Shown here piece after piece: positions 35,160-44,486 of a stretch of DNA of 64,000 nucleotides. This DNA is from Marinobacterium mangrovicola. GTDB lineage: Bacteria; Pseudomonadota; Gammaproteobacteria; Pseudomonadales; Balneatricaceae. Position 1 is the stretch's first letter, and every line of letters starts with the position of its first letter. The notes beneath the pieces are model-generated. The model saw only the letters and a list, made by a program, of their open reading frames with translations, was not told the DNA's origin and searched no databases. Location of the stretch: contig NZ_SMFU01000014.1 of assembly GCF_004339595.1 (NCBI RefSeq), forward strand, positions 124,001 through 188,000, given 5' to 3'. The position numbers and the translations under genes were made by a program.

Positions 35160-35915
35160 ATGAAACCGATCAATCAGACGATTGCTGCTACTTCCCTCGC
35201 TCTGCTGTCAGGCCTGAGCCTGCAGGCCAGCGCCGCCGAGGTGAAGGCCGCGGTGGCCGCAAACTTCACCGCCGCCGCCAAGGAGATCGCCGCCGAGTTC
35301 GAGAAAGATACCGGCCACGAAGCGACACTCAGCTTTGGCTCCACCGGCAAGCTATACGCCCAGATCACCAACGGCGCGCCCTTTGATGTATTTTTTGCCG
35401 CCGATGCTGCCCGTCCGCAGCTTCTTGTCGACTCGGGCGAAGCGGTAGCCGATAGTCTGTTTACCTACGCCATCGGCCAGCTAGTACTCTGGAGTGCCGA
35501 TGAGTCCACCGTGGACGATCAGGGAGCCGTGCTTAAACAAGGTGAACTGGAGCGCATCGCAATCGCCAACCCCAAAACCGCCCCCTACGGCGCAGCGGCC
35601 GTTGAAGCCCTGACCGCCCTGGGTCTCTGGGAAGGCATGGAAGACACAACCGTTCGCGGCGACAGCATCGCCCAGACCTATCAGATGGCCTACTCGGGTG
35701 CCGTTCCGGCTGCCCTGGTGGCACGCGCGCAGATCGCTCTGGATGACAGCGGTTCCTACTGGATGCTGCCCGCGGATCTATATAGCCCGATCCGTCAGCA
35801 GGCCGTTCTGCTGACAAAAAGCAGCGATAACGAAGCCGCCCAGGCCTGGATGGATTACCTCCAGGGCGACAAAGCCCACGCCATCATCGAGCGCTACGGC
35901 TACGGCCTGGAATAA
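35160..35915 (+). CDS. modA: molybdate ABC transporter substrate-binding protein
   Basis: A periplasmic binding protein (251 residues) with a signal peptide of about 24 residues ending in S-A-A / Q-A-S-A-A. The mature chain begins [18 protein letters not shown] and has the molybdate-binding A-A-N-F-T and F-G-S-T-G-K-L motifs, which include Ser/Thr oxyanion ligands. I use ATG 35160 (46 bp after the modE stop), since an earlier in-frame start would lie inside modE. It collects molybdate for ModBC and, with the nif genes in this window, supports nitrogenase. Confidence 0.95.
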   Translation: MKPINQTIAATSLALLSGLSLQASAAEVKAAVAANFTAAAKEIAAEFEKDTGHEATLSFGSTGKLYAQITNGAPFDVFFAADAARPQLLVDSGEAVADSLFTYAIGQLVLWSADESTVDDQGAVLKQGELERIAIANPKTAPYGAAAVEALTALGLWEGMEDTTVRGDSIAQTYQMAYSGAVPAALVARAQIALDDSGSYWMLPADLYSPIRQQAVLLTKSSDNEAAQAWMDYLQGDKAHAIIERYGYGLE

Positions 35916-35941
35916 CCCCTGAGGTCAACGGAGTACTGAGT

Positions 35942-36604
35942 ATGACCGAAGCGATTCTGCTGACGATTAAACTGGCCGGATTGACAACCCTCATCCTGCT
36001 ATTGATCGGGAGTCCCCTGGCCTGGTGGCTGGCCCACAACCGCACCTGGTACAAGGAGATCGTCAACGCCATGGTGGCGCTACCGCTGGTATTGCCGCCC
36101 ACGGTACTGGGCTTTTACCTGCTGCTGGCCATGTCTCCGCAGAACGCTTTCGGTGCCTTTATCAAGGAGCACTTCGACATCACCCTGCCCTTCACCTTCG
36201 AAGGGCTGGTGATCGGCTCGGTGATCTACTCACTGCCGTTCGTGGTGCAACCGATTCGCAACGCCTTCGAAGCGATAGGCCGCGCGCCGATGGAGGTAGC
36301 CGCCACCCTTCGCGCCTCACCGCTGGATCGCTTTCTCACCGTGGCACTGCCGCTGGCGAGACCCGGATTTCTCAGTGGTGCGGTGCTTGGCTTTGCCCAT
36401 ACGGTGGGCGAATTCGGCGTAGTACTGATGATCGGCGGCAACCTGCCGGGAGAGACCAAGGTGCTCTCCATCGCCATCTACGATCATGTCGAATCGCTTG
36501 AATGGACCGAGGCTCATATCCTTTCCGGCGGCATGCTGGTGAGCTCCTTTGTACTGATATTCCTGATGATCCTGATTGAGAAACGCTGGGGGAGGCTGAA
36601 CTGA
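35942..36604 (+). CDS. modB: molybdate ABC transporter permease
   Basis: A 220-residue inner-membrane permease with five to six predicted helices and the EAA motif region [15 protein letters not shown] near residue 120, ending in a short cytosolic tail. It partners with ModC. The stop codon shares one base with the modC start (TGATG). Confidence 0.95.
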   Translation: MTEAILLTIKLAGLTTLILLLIGSPLAWWLAHNRTWYKEIVNAMVALPLVLPPTVLGFYLLLAMSPQNAFGAFIKEHFDITLPFTFEGLVIGSVIYSLPFVVQPIRNAFEAIGRAPMEVAATLRASPLDRFLTVALPLARPGFLSGAVLGFAHTVGEFGVVLMIGGNLPGETKVLSIAIYDHVESLEWTEAHILSGGMLVSSFVLIFLMILIEKRWGRLN

Positions 36605-37746
36605 TGTCTACACTGAGCGCCCGTTTTGACGGCAAAGTCGGCAGCTTCCGGCTGAATATGGAGTTCACCATCCCATCCCGCGGCGTCACCGCCCTGTTCG
36701 GCCCATCCGGCTGCGGCAAGACCACCCTGCTGCGCTGTATCGCCGGCCTTAACCATATGCCCGGCGCAGAACTGACGCTGGACGGGGAGGTCTGGCAGAA
36801 GGGGCGCACCTTCGTCCCAACCCACAAGCGCCCCATCGGTTATGTGTTTCAGGAACCGGGGCTTTTTCCCCACCTGAGCGTGCGCAAGAACCTGACCTAC
36901 GGTATGAAACGCGCCGGCATCGATAGCCGCGACTCAGAACATCTGAACGAGTTGACCGCCCTGATGGGCATAGAGCACCTGCTCGAACGCGGTGTCACCG
37001 CACTCTCTGGCGGCGAAAAACAGCGCGTTGCCATCGCCCGCGCCCTGTTGATGCGCCCGCGCCTGCTGCTGATGGACGAGCCGCTATCAGCGCTGGACCA
37101 GGATAACAAAAACGAGATCATGCCCTATCTCGAACAGCTGCACTCGCAGCTGGAGATCCCGGTTATCTATGTCACCCACGACCGGCGCGAAGTGGAGCGT
37201 CTGGCAGACCAGCTGCTGCTGCTGCGCAAGGGTGAGTTGATCGCCCAGGGTGAGATCGGCGAGATTCTGACCAATCCGGATCTACCCTTCGGCCGCTCCC
37301 AGGACGCGGTAACGGTGCTCGATGGCCGGGTACGCCACTACGACGCCCGCTACGGGCTGAGTACACTGCAGATCGACGGCGGCACCCTGGAAGTACCCGA
37401 CACCCTGGGCCCTACCGGCGTCTACAAGCGCCTGCGTATCGCCTCCACCGATGTCAGCCTGGCGCTGAACACCGACCAGCCCAGCACCATTCTTAACAGG
37501 CTGCCTGCGGTGATCTGGAAAATTCTGCCCACCGACGGCCCCAGCGTTAACGTACTGCTCCGCATCGGCAATATGGGAGAAGGCAGCGCACTGCTCGCCA
37601 GCGTCACCCGTAAGTCGGTGGACAGCATGCAACTCACGCCAGGACAAAGCGTTTACGCCCAGATCAAGGGCGCGTCGCTGCTCGGCTCCAGCACCACCAA
37701 CAAACCGCGCAAGCACGAAATGACACCGCTGATCGCCTGCGAATAA
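36604..37746 (+). CDS. modC: molybdate ABC transporter ATP-binding protein
   Basis: A 380-residue ATPase with Walker A G-P-S-G-C-G-K-T (33-40), signature L-S-G-G-E-K-Q-R near 135, Walker B L-L-L-M-D-E-P-L-S-A-L-D, and a C-terminal Mop-like domain (about 290-350) that can bind molybdate and so limit transport. It is the last gene of the mod operon. The NifA-regulated flavodoxin gene follows in the same direction after a 243-bp gap. Confidence 0.95.
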   Translation: MSTLSARFDGKVGSFRLNMEFTIPSRGVTALFGPSGCGKTTLLRCIAGLNHMPGAELTLDGEVWQKGRTFVPTHKRPIGYVFQEPGLFPHLSVRKNLTYGMKRAGIDSRDSEHLNELTALMGIEHLLERGVTALSGGEKQRVAIARALLMRPRLLLMDEPLSALDQDNKNEIMPYLEQLHSQLEIPVIYVTHDRREVERLADQLLLLRKGELIAQGEIGEILTNPDLPFGRSQDAVTVLDGRVRHYDARYGLSTLQIDGGTLEVPDTLGPTGVYKRLRIASTDVSLALNTDQPSTILNRLPAVIWKILPTDGPSVNVLLRIGNMGEGSALLASVTRKSVDSMQLTPGQSVYAQIKGASLLGSSTTNKPRKHEMTPLIACE

Positions 37747-37779
37747 GCTGACAACACCCAACCCCGCTGCCAAATCACA

Positions 37780-37795
37780 TGTAGCAAAGCGGACA
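37780..37795. promoter_or_regulatory. NifA upstream activator site 1 for the flavodoxin gene
   Basis: TGT-AGCAAAGCGG-ACA, a perfect TGT-N10-ACA NifA site. It is nearly identical to the site upstream of nifV (TGT-AGCAAAGCGA-ACA). Confidence 0.85.
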
Positions 37796-37814
37796 GAAGC
37801 GCCCTGAAAAGACC

Positions 37815-37830
37815 TGTCCGTTTTGCGACA
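37815..37830. promoter_or_regulatory. NifA upstream activator site 2 for the flavodoxin gene
   Basis: TGT-CCGTTTTGCG-ACA, a second perfect TGT-N10-ACA site, 35 bp after the first. Two tandem sites upstream of one promoter are typical of nif promoters. Confidence 0.82.
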
Positions 37831-37902
37831 AGCCACAACGACTATCCCGCCAAGCCACTCCAGATCCCCCGGAATTCAATCGATTAAGCGCTAACAGCGC
37901 CG

Positions 37903-37918
37903 TGGTATGGAATTCGCA
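37903..37918 (+). promoter_or_regulatory. sigma54 (-24/-12) promoter for the flavodoxin gene
   Basis: TGGTATGGAATTCGCA has the invariant GG and GC with ten bases between them, and the NifA sites lie 70-125 bp upstream. Three of the weaker consensus positions differ. Transcription should begin near 37929, about 60 bp before the gene. Confidence 0.75.
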
Positions 37919-37956
37919 ATCAGCCTAGGACACACCCGCCCCGCCGGGATCGCTGA

Positions 37957-38535
<579 letters not shown>

Positions 38536-38616
38536 TCGAGCCTCGATCACCGAGCAACAAAGGGAAGCCGGTCGTCTCTGCGGCCTCCCTGACTCATCAT
38601 CACGTTCCCTGTTGTC

Positions 38617-38643
38617 AGGCGCACTCCGGTGCGCCTTTTTTTA
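38617..38643 (+). terminator. rho-independent terminator after nifF
   Basis: Arms AGGCGCAC and GTGCGCCT with a TCCG loop, followed by TTTTTTT, about 80 bp past the stop. Confidence 0.92.
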
Positions 38644-38871
38644 TGCGCCAAGCACGCCAACCCGGGTGGTTGATCGCGCTAGATTGCTCTAACTGCAGCA
38701 GGGATGGTTTCCGGTAGGAACGACGCCCCATCGCGATAGCCCGCCTTGGTTGGGAATCTGCCCCGTGAACAGCAAACGGCACGGGATCGTCATACTCCCC
38801 TCGGCTAAGTGCCTCCTACGCAAAGCAAAGCGGTGCCCCAGCACCGATTGCCTGACTTCCCCGCTACGGCA
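38644..38871. other. short region without genes
   Basis: A 228-bp stretch between the nifF terminator and the end of the phospholipase D gene. I see no gene or clear signal. Confidence 0.4.
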
Positions 38872-40461
38872 TCAAAGCTGCGATTCCACCGGGAACAATC
38901 CTATAAAGCCGGACAGGAAACGCTCCCAGAAACTGGTATTGGGGTCAGTATCAAAGGAGTGCGGCTCACCGTCTTCATAGGTCAACCAGATCAGGTCATC
39001 GTCATCATCCAGCGCCAACAGATAGCTGCTGCCCGGCGATAAGCCCAGCCCCATAAACTCCTTGAGCTGGCGGTTCACCTCTTCGCTCTCGATATACAGC
39101 CCCAGCTCCGTATTGATCAGCGCCGAACGCGGGTCCAGGTTGAAGCTGCCAATAAAGACGGAACCGGAATCGAATGCGAACGCCTTGGTATGCAGCGCCG
39201 CCTTGGACTCACCCAAGGTAAACAGCGCTGGATCACTCATACTTTCATCGGATTCGGTTTTTAGCTCATGCAGCTCGACACCGGCTTCGAGCAGGTCTTC
39301 GCGATACTTGGCGTAGCCAGCATGGGCTGCCAGCACATCGTTAGTGGACAGAGAATTGGTCAGCACCCGTACTTCCACGCCCCGCTCCTCAAGCTCCTTG
39401 AGGCGCGCTACACCCACCTTGGTCGGCACAAAGTAGGCCGATTCGATATACAGCGAGGAATCCAGGTTTGAGAGCTTGGTGTTCAGCCGGGAGATGATAT
39501 TGCTCTCATCCGGTGCTTCGAGCAGGCGCTCGGGATTATCATGCACTACCAAGCCATCAGCCCAGGAAAGACTGTCCAAAATCGCGTTCAACTGGGACTT
39601 CAGCGAATCGATATTCGATTCCAGCGGATAGGGATAATCGATCTGTGCAATATTGCTGCGCAGCGTAGTCACCTGCTTCTCCAGATCCTCTGGCCCAAAG
39701 GAGCCCTCGATCAGTTCGGTAATCGGCACTGCCCAGCCGCCGTTCCAAAAATCATCAAAGGTGCTGGAAACCTCGGGCACGATCGGCCCGGCAGCAAACA
39801 CGTCCAGATCCCGGAAATTGGATTCCTCATCCACATTAAAATAGTGATCGCCCACATTACGGCCACCGACGATGCCCAGGGTGTTATCCATCACCAGGAT
39901 CTTGTTGTGCATGCGATGGTTGGCACGCTTGAAGTCGGTGGCAAAATCCCAGAGATGAAAGCCCCGGTTTTTAAACGGGTTGAAGAGGCGGATCTCGATA
40001 TTGGGATGCGCGTCCAGCGCCGCGAGAATGGAGTCACGACCGGCGTCGTTGTTATCGTCGATCAGCACTCGCACCCGGACGCCGCGATCTGCGGCACGGA
40101 CCAATCGTTCCGCGAGAATTTTACCGGTCGCATCGGAAGACCAGATGTAATACTGCAGATCCAGCGTGTGCTTGGCCAGATCCACCAGCGCCAGCCTTGC
40201 CGTAAAGGCGGTCTGCCCCTCTCTAACCAGCGTAAAGCCCGACTTCCCGGGGTGCTGGTTGGCTGTCTCTTCGATGAAGTGGAACGCTTCCGTGGAGCGA
40301 TAATCCGGCAGTGCCTGGCTTTCGGCGCGCTGCACCGGAACGCTGGTCGCACTGCTTGCACACCCCGTCAGTAGAAAAAGAAAGAAAACGCTACCAACCA
40401 GTCCGCGCCAGCGTTTGTTGGACGATAACCCGGCCTTGGTGAACTGCTGCTTTATTCTCAT
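38872..40461 (-). CDS. phospholipase D-family lipoprotein
   Basis: A 529-residue PLD-superfamily protein. The N-terminal signal ends in a lipobox, L-T-G-C, with lipid Cys34, so it is anchored to the membrane facing the periplasm. Two HKD-type motifs are present: H-R-M-H-N-K-I-L-V-M-D and later A-L-H-T-K-A-F-A-F-D, each with His, Lys and Asp. PLD enzymes hydrolyse or transfer phosphatidyl groups; cardiolipin synthases share the fold. It is 71 bp downstream of the BamA-like barrel gene and on the same strand. Confidence 0.88.
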   Translation of the reverse strand: MRIKQQFTKAGLSSNKRWRGLVGSVFFLFLLTGCASSATSVPVQRAESQALPDYRSTEAFHFIEETANQHPGKSGFTLVREGQTAFTARLALVDLAKHTLDLQYYIWSSDATGKILAERLVRAADRGVRVRVLIDDNNDAGRDSILAALDAHPNIEIRLFNPFKNRGFHLWDFATDFKRANHRMHNKILVMDNTLGIVGGRNVGDHYFNVDEESNFRDLDVFAAGPIVPEVSSTFDDFWNGGWAVPITELIEGSFGPEDLEKQVTTLRSNIAQIDYPYPLESNIDSLKSQLNAILDSLSWADGLVVHDNPERLLEAPDESNIISRLNTKLSNLDSSLYIESAYFVPTKVGVARLKELEERGVEVRVLTNSLSTNDVLAAHAGYAKYREDLLEAGVELHELKTESDESMSDPALFTLGESKAALHTKAFAFDSGSVFIGSFNLDPRSALINTELGLYIESEEVNRQLKEFMGLGLSPGSSYLLALDDDDDLIWLTYEDGEPHSFDTDPNTSFWERFLSGFIGLFPVESQL

Positions 40462-40532
40462 CGTTCATTCCTTAACAGGTTTTCCTGCCGGTCGCGGCCC
40501 TGAGCCTGCCCGATAGCAGACATCCACGACAT

Positions 40533-41672
40533 CTAAAACATTTCGCCAACGCGGATATAGATCCCCGTATCTTCCGAGGTCTTCGCCACATCCAGGCTTA
40601 GATTAAGGGTAGATCCTTCCGACGCGCGATACCTGACCCCTACACCATAGCCCAGGCCGGCTTCGCCGCTGAGCAACCCGGATATGGAGTCATTGACCAT
40701 GCCGCCATCGGCAAAGGTGACAAAGCCCCAACGAGGGCGGAACTGGTAGCGCAGCTCTGCCCGGGTCATAAAGGTGAAGTCATCGATAAAGCGGCCGCTT
40801 TCATAACCGCGGATGCCCAGGTTTGGCATATCAAAAAACGGTACATCACCGCTGCTGCCTTTCATCTCGCCATTGGCGGCCAGTACCAGTTTCGGCCCAA
40901 GGCTGAAGTAATGACTAAGTGACAGACCGTATTTGCGGTAGTCGTAATCGCCGCCCCAGGTTTCGCCGTAATCGGAAACCGAAGCGGTAAAGTAGGTACC
41001 ATCCTTGGGGTAAAGGCTGTCGTCGCGGGTGTCATAGGAGAGATCCAGCCCCAGCGCCGCAATATTTACGCTACGCCCCACGTCGGGAAAGATCGGAGCC
41101 AGCTCACTGAGACGGAAGGAAACCGTGCCCTGGGTGTAGAGGAAATTGGGCCCGAAATACCAGTGTTCGGTATGCGGAATGCGAGCCTGTACGCCAAGGT
41201 ACAGCACATCCATTTCAATACTGTAGCCCAGCGGATGATCGGTCAGAAAACCGCTGTCACCGACACCAAAGTAGTTGAGGTTGAGCTTGCCCTTACCCAG
41301 GGCTGCCATGGTTCGGAGCCGCCCCTGGAACAGATAATCCTTGTGAAAGGCACCGACCACATAGCTATTGTTGTCGGTATAGAGTCCGCCAACTCCGGTA
41401 ATCGCAGGCTCTCCTCCTGGATTGTCGTCCTTGGGCGCATGCATATAGAGCACCACCGGTTGCAGACCGGCACCCAGGGTCGGGCTGGATTTGGGAATAG
41501 GCGCGACAACCCAGCTGCCGCCACTTGCCAGGTTCACACTATCCTTACTGGTGGCGTTATTTTCGGTGAAATCTCCAACCGTCTGAGATGCAGCCCACAC
41601 TGTGGATGAAAGTGCAGATGAGAGTCCGCAAACAGCGATCAACAGCCCCAGCTGCCGGGCACGACTCATCAT
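40533..41672 (-). CDS. BamA/TamA-like outer-membrane beta-barrel (surface antigen family)
   Basis: A protein of about 379 residues with a predicted cleavable signal peptide ending in W-A-A-S and a C-terminal beta-barrel that ends in E-M-F, as expected for an outer-membrane protein. The pattern of alternating strands and the P-N-L-G-I-R-G-Y-E-S-G-R segment near residue 290 (the conserved [VI]RG[YF] of BamA proteins) show the bacterial surface antigen family. No POTRA domains are obvious, so it resembles short single-barrel relatives such as those linked to lipases. The true start is uncertain: the frame extends to 41900, but a signal peptide fits best from ATG 41672. Confidence 0.75.
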   Translation of the reverse strand: MMSRARQLGLLIAVCGLSSALSSTVWAASQTVGDFTENNATSKDSVNLASGGSWVVAPIPKSSPTLGAGLQPVVLYMHAPKDDNPGGEPAITGVGGLYTDNNSYVVGAFHKDYLFQGRLRTMAALGKGKLNLNYFGVGDSGFLTDHPLGYSIEMDVLYLGVQARIPHTEHWYFGPNFLYTQGTVSFRLSELAPIFPDVGRSVNIAALGLDLSYDTRDDSLYPKDGTYFTASVSDYGETWGGDYDYRKYGLSLSHYFSLGPKLVLAANGEMKGSSGDVPFFDMPNLGIRGYESGRFIDDFTFMTRAELRYQFRPRWGFVTFADGGMVNDSISGLLSGEAGLGYGVGVRYRASEGSTLNLSLDVAKTSEDTGIYIRVGEMF

Positions 41673-42026
41673 TCTGCTGGGCGCTGCACCGGCCCCTGAC
41701 AAATTGTCGAAATCAGATCCGGTTTCAAAGCTCCCGCGAAACGCAACCGGAGATGGCCTTCTGGCCCAGGTTTTTTTCATGTTTTCCATACAACCAAGCT
41801 CGAACCCGAGTGCAACTCTGACGCTATCGCTCTGAACAGATAATTCTGGATAGATAGCCCTGAACAGATCAGCCGGAGAAATACTGCTCGAAAGAAACAC
41901 CGAGCAGGTTAATTAGTACTCACCTTAGCCCTAGTTTGCCAGTAATCGGCGCACTCTGGTACGTGGTTTAGAGACTAAAAAGCCAGGCTTCCACCCCAGC
42001 AGGAATGCCTGGCTTATTCTTTCAGA
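41673..42026. other. intergenic region with terminator
   Basis: Holds the terminator of the upstream operon (below) and, presumably, the promoter of the BamA-like gene. Part of it may belong to a longer N-terminus of that gene. No other gene seen. Confidence 0.4.
41976..42015 (-). terminator. rho-independent terminator of the sulfatase-cytochrome operon
   Basis: The arms AAGCCAGGC (41980-41988) and GCCTGGCTT (42007-42015) give a hairpin that on the minus strand is followed by TTTTTAG. It lies 12 bp after the stop of the outer-membrane transporter gene. Confidence 0.85.
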
Positions 42027-43001
42027 TCAGAACTGGTAAACGAGCTTCGCCCAGATGTAATCGCCCTCAAGACGACGCTCCACATCCATTTCCGGCAACC
42101 AGCGCAGCTCGAACACCAACGAGTCTGTGGCCGTGGGTCTCAGGTAGGTCAGCACCGGGCCAACGCCCAGGGTTTTGCCCTTGAAGTCACCGAGATTTGC
42201 CCCCTTGCCGCTGTCGCCAGTGATCTGGTCGTAATAGAAGGCGTTGGCGCCGACACCGATCAGGCCAGAACCGGCCGGGAACAGTTTCTGCACACTGCCT
42301 TCCACATGCCAGACGGTACCGCTTTTATAGTCGGTATCATTGTTCTCGGTATTGATAGCAAAACCGGTATGCACAGCCCAGTTGAGCAGGTTTGGTCCTG
42401 AATAGGACACGCCCACCGTGGGGTCGAAGGTCCAGTAGTTTTTACCCGGGTTGGCCAGGCGCCCCTGCTCGTAGTCGCCAGTTGGCGCATAGATCGGCAG
42501 CACCGCATTGAATTGATACGCATCCTTCTGCCAGGCCATCATCAAGGGCATAAAGGTGATATCCCCGAGACCATCGGCCTGGTCGGTGCGACGCACACTG
42601 CGACCGCCGGCACGGACGGTAGCCGTCACCTCCATATCCACGTAGGGCACAATAGCACCAACGCTGTACCAGGCGCCGAGGACCTTCTGCTCAAAGGTAT
42701 AGAAGCCGCCCAGCAGCAGCGCATCGCTCTCTGCTTCCAGATCGGTACTGAGCAAACCACCCGCCAGAGTGGTACCCACGTCGCCCTCGTAGTTTAGATA
42801 GGCGGCCTCAAGCACCGTACCTGGCTTGTTCGGTGGAAGGTCAATGATGGTAGCCAGGGCCCCAGGTACGTAATGGCCCGCGCCACCCTCCTCGGCGTAG
42901 ACGCTCGATGCGCCCTGCACGGCGATTAAACCGGCAGCCAAAGCAGTCGTCAGAACTCTTCTTTTCAGAACTCTTCTTTTCAGCGCTATCCTATTCATCA
43001 T
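42027..43001 (-). CDS. outer-membrane transporter of the phenol meta-pathway (MetA) type
   Basis: A 324-residue protein with a signal peptide ending near residue 36 (V-Y-A-E-E-G) and a beta-barrel body of amphipathic strands ending in K-L-V-Y-Q-F, a typical outer-membrane C-terminus. It resembles the 'protein involved in meta-pathway of phenol degradation' family of outer-membrane channels. The N-terminal region contains a duplicated RRVLK-type segment made by a perfect 15-bp tandem repeat (42951-42980). It overlaps the HAD-META gene by 4 bp and is the last gene of the operon. Confidence 0.82.
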   Translation of the reverse strand: MMNRIALKRRVLKRRVLTTALAAGLIAVQGASSVYAEEGGAGHYVPGALATIIDLPPNKPGTVLEAAYLNYEGDVGTTLAGGLLSTDLEAESDALLLGGFYTFEQKVLGAWYSVGAIVPYVDMEVTATVRAGGRSVRRTDQADGLGDITFMPLMMAWQKDAYQFNAVLPIYAPTGDYEQGRLANPGKNYWTFDPTVGVSYSGPNLLNWAVHTGFAINTENNDTDYKSGTVWHVEGSVQKLFPAGSGLIGVGANAFYYDQITGDSGKGANLGDFKGKTLGVGPVLTYLRPTATDSLVFELRWLPEMDVERRLEGDYIWAKLVYQF

Positions 43002-44407
43002 TCACTCGCCTCTTTCGAGAGGGCCGAAGCTCTCATGATTACGTAACCGGTCTCATCCATAAGGAAGAGCCAGCCTTCAGGACTGATATGCCATTGCTGC
43101 ACCAAACCCAGGGCATTGAGAAAACGATTCTCCTGCTCCATCAGTGAGTCGATACAGGCGCGGCGAGTTGAAACCAGCTGCCCGAAGGAGAGATCGCCCC
43201 CCGCTATGCTGAACTGACCGCTAAAACTGTTGCAGCTGGAGTTGCCGGAAACCCTGGCATCCGGCGCAAAATCGATAGCAGCCGGGCTGTTATCGACAAC
43301 TCCGCGCCCCTCGATATATTCGATCCGCCAGCTGTGATCGAACAATTGGGCCTGGGTCGGATCCGCCGGTTTCTCTGGATAAACGCTGTTCCAGTCCTGT
43401 TTCATATCGACCAGCACCCAACCTTTCTCGTCCGCATCATCCAGCCCGTGGTCCAGGGTCCCCACCAGAGATTTGCGGTCGTAGGACCACTCACGCAGAG
43501 CGTCGGTATGATGCAGCAACAGACCCAGGCTCGGTCCCTCGCCGGAGGTCACCCAGTCCAGCATCTGGTAGTCACCATCCGAGTTACCGAAGGCGAGCAC
43601 CGGGCGGGCGCCGATATATTGATGGATCCCTACCGGCTTACCCTCTTTATCATCGACAAAGGCGATTTCCGGCTGTTTCACCATAACCGGCTTGCCGTCT
43701 CTTACTTCGTAGGTGGCTTTAATACTGGAACCCACCACCTGATAAGGCGGGATACCGTAAACCTCTTCGGCAAAGGAGCGGATAAAATCAACGCCCCCGC
43801 CGGAGACGATAAAGGTTTTAAAATCGCTCTCACGCAGATAATCCAGCAGCTCCAGCATCGGCTGGAACGCCATTTCGGTGAACAACTTCCCTGTACTGCC
43901 ATGGCGGGCGGTTTTCAGCCACTGCTCGGCAGCCTGCCTGAACTCTTCAGTGGTCTGGCCGGCATGGGTTGCGGCAACCACCTTGAGCACTCCCTCTTCG
44001 CCATGGGCCACCATCTTGTCAACGTCACCGGCGAGATAGGAGGCAAAGGGCTCGGTGGTTTGCCACTCTGGATGTTCCGGCGCCATAGCCTTGAGACGAT
44101 CGAGCGCGAAATAGAACTGAAAATAGAGCGGTTTTTCCGACCAGAGTGTGCCGTCATTATCAAAAGTAGCGATACGTTTAGCCGGCGGCAGATACTGCCC
44201 CGACTCAGGATCGGTCACGTTATCGACAAACTCGATGATCGAGTCTTTCGCCGCGCCGCTGTTCCAGGACGGCAGCGGGTCGGCAGATGCCGCCCAGGCC
44301 GGTGCGGCGACACCGATGGCACTGGCCAGCAGTGCACCTTTGAAGGCCGTCGATTCAACAGCCGTGAGTTTGCGGGCTAATGCAGCCAGAGTAATGCGTC
44401 CATTCAT
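42998..44407 (-). CDS. periplasmic HAD-family phosphatase fused to a META domain
   Basis: A 469-residue protein with an N-terminal signal peptide (about residues 1-40, ending W-A-A). The HAD domain starts with F-D-N-D-G-T-L-W, giving the nucleophile Asp83 and Asp85. Further motif residues are in V-S-G-G-G-V-D (about 233) and G-N-S-D-G-D (about 300). The C-terminal ~110 residues form a META (HslJ-like) domain with S-G-N-S-S-C-N-S-F-S-G-Q and R-R-A-C, whose two Cys may form a disulfide. A HAD-META fusion in one exported chain is uncommon. I start at ATG 44407 with AAAGG upstream. Substrate unknown. Confidence 0.8.
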   Translation of the reverse strand: MNGRITLAALARKLTAVESTAFKGALLASAIGVAAPAWAASADPLPSWNSGAAKDSIIEFVDNVTDPESGQYLPPAKRIATFDNDGTLWSEKPLYFQFYFALDRLKAMAPEHPEWQTTEPFASYLAGDVDKMVAHGEEGVLKVVAATHAGQTTEEFRQAAEQWLKTARHGSTGKLFTEMAFQPMLELLDYLRESDFKTFIVSGGGVDFIRSFAEEVYGIPPYQVVGSSIKATYEVRDGKPVMVKQPEIAFVDDKEGKPVGIHQYIGARPVLAFGNSDGDYQMLDWVTSGEGPSLGLLLHHTDALREWSYDRKSLVGTLDHGLDDADEKGWVLVDMKQDWNSVYPEKPADPTQAQLFDHSWRIEYIEGRGVVDNSPAAIDFAPDARVSGNSSCNSFSGQFSIAGGDLSFGQLVSTRRACIDSLMEQENRFLNALGLVQQWHISPEGWLFLMDETGYVIMRASALSKEASE

Positions 44408-44486
44408 ATCAAGTACCTTTGAATTTGAGCCATCCCGTTTCATCAGGGCAGTCTCGGGTAGTCAGGAACGGATCGATCCCGCCCCA

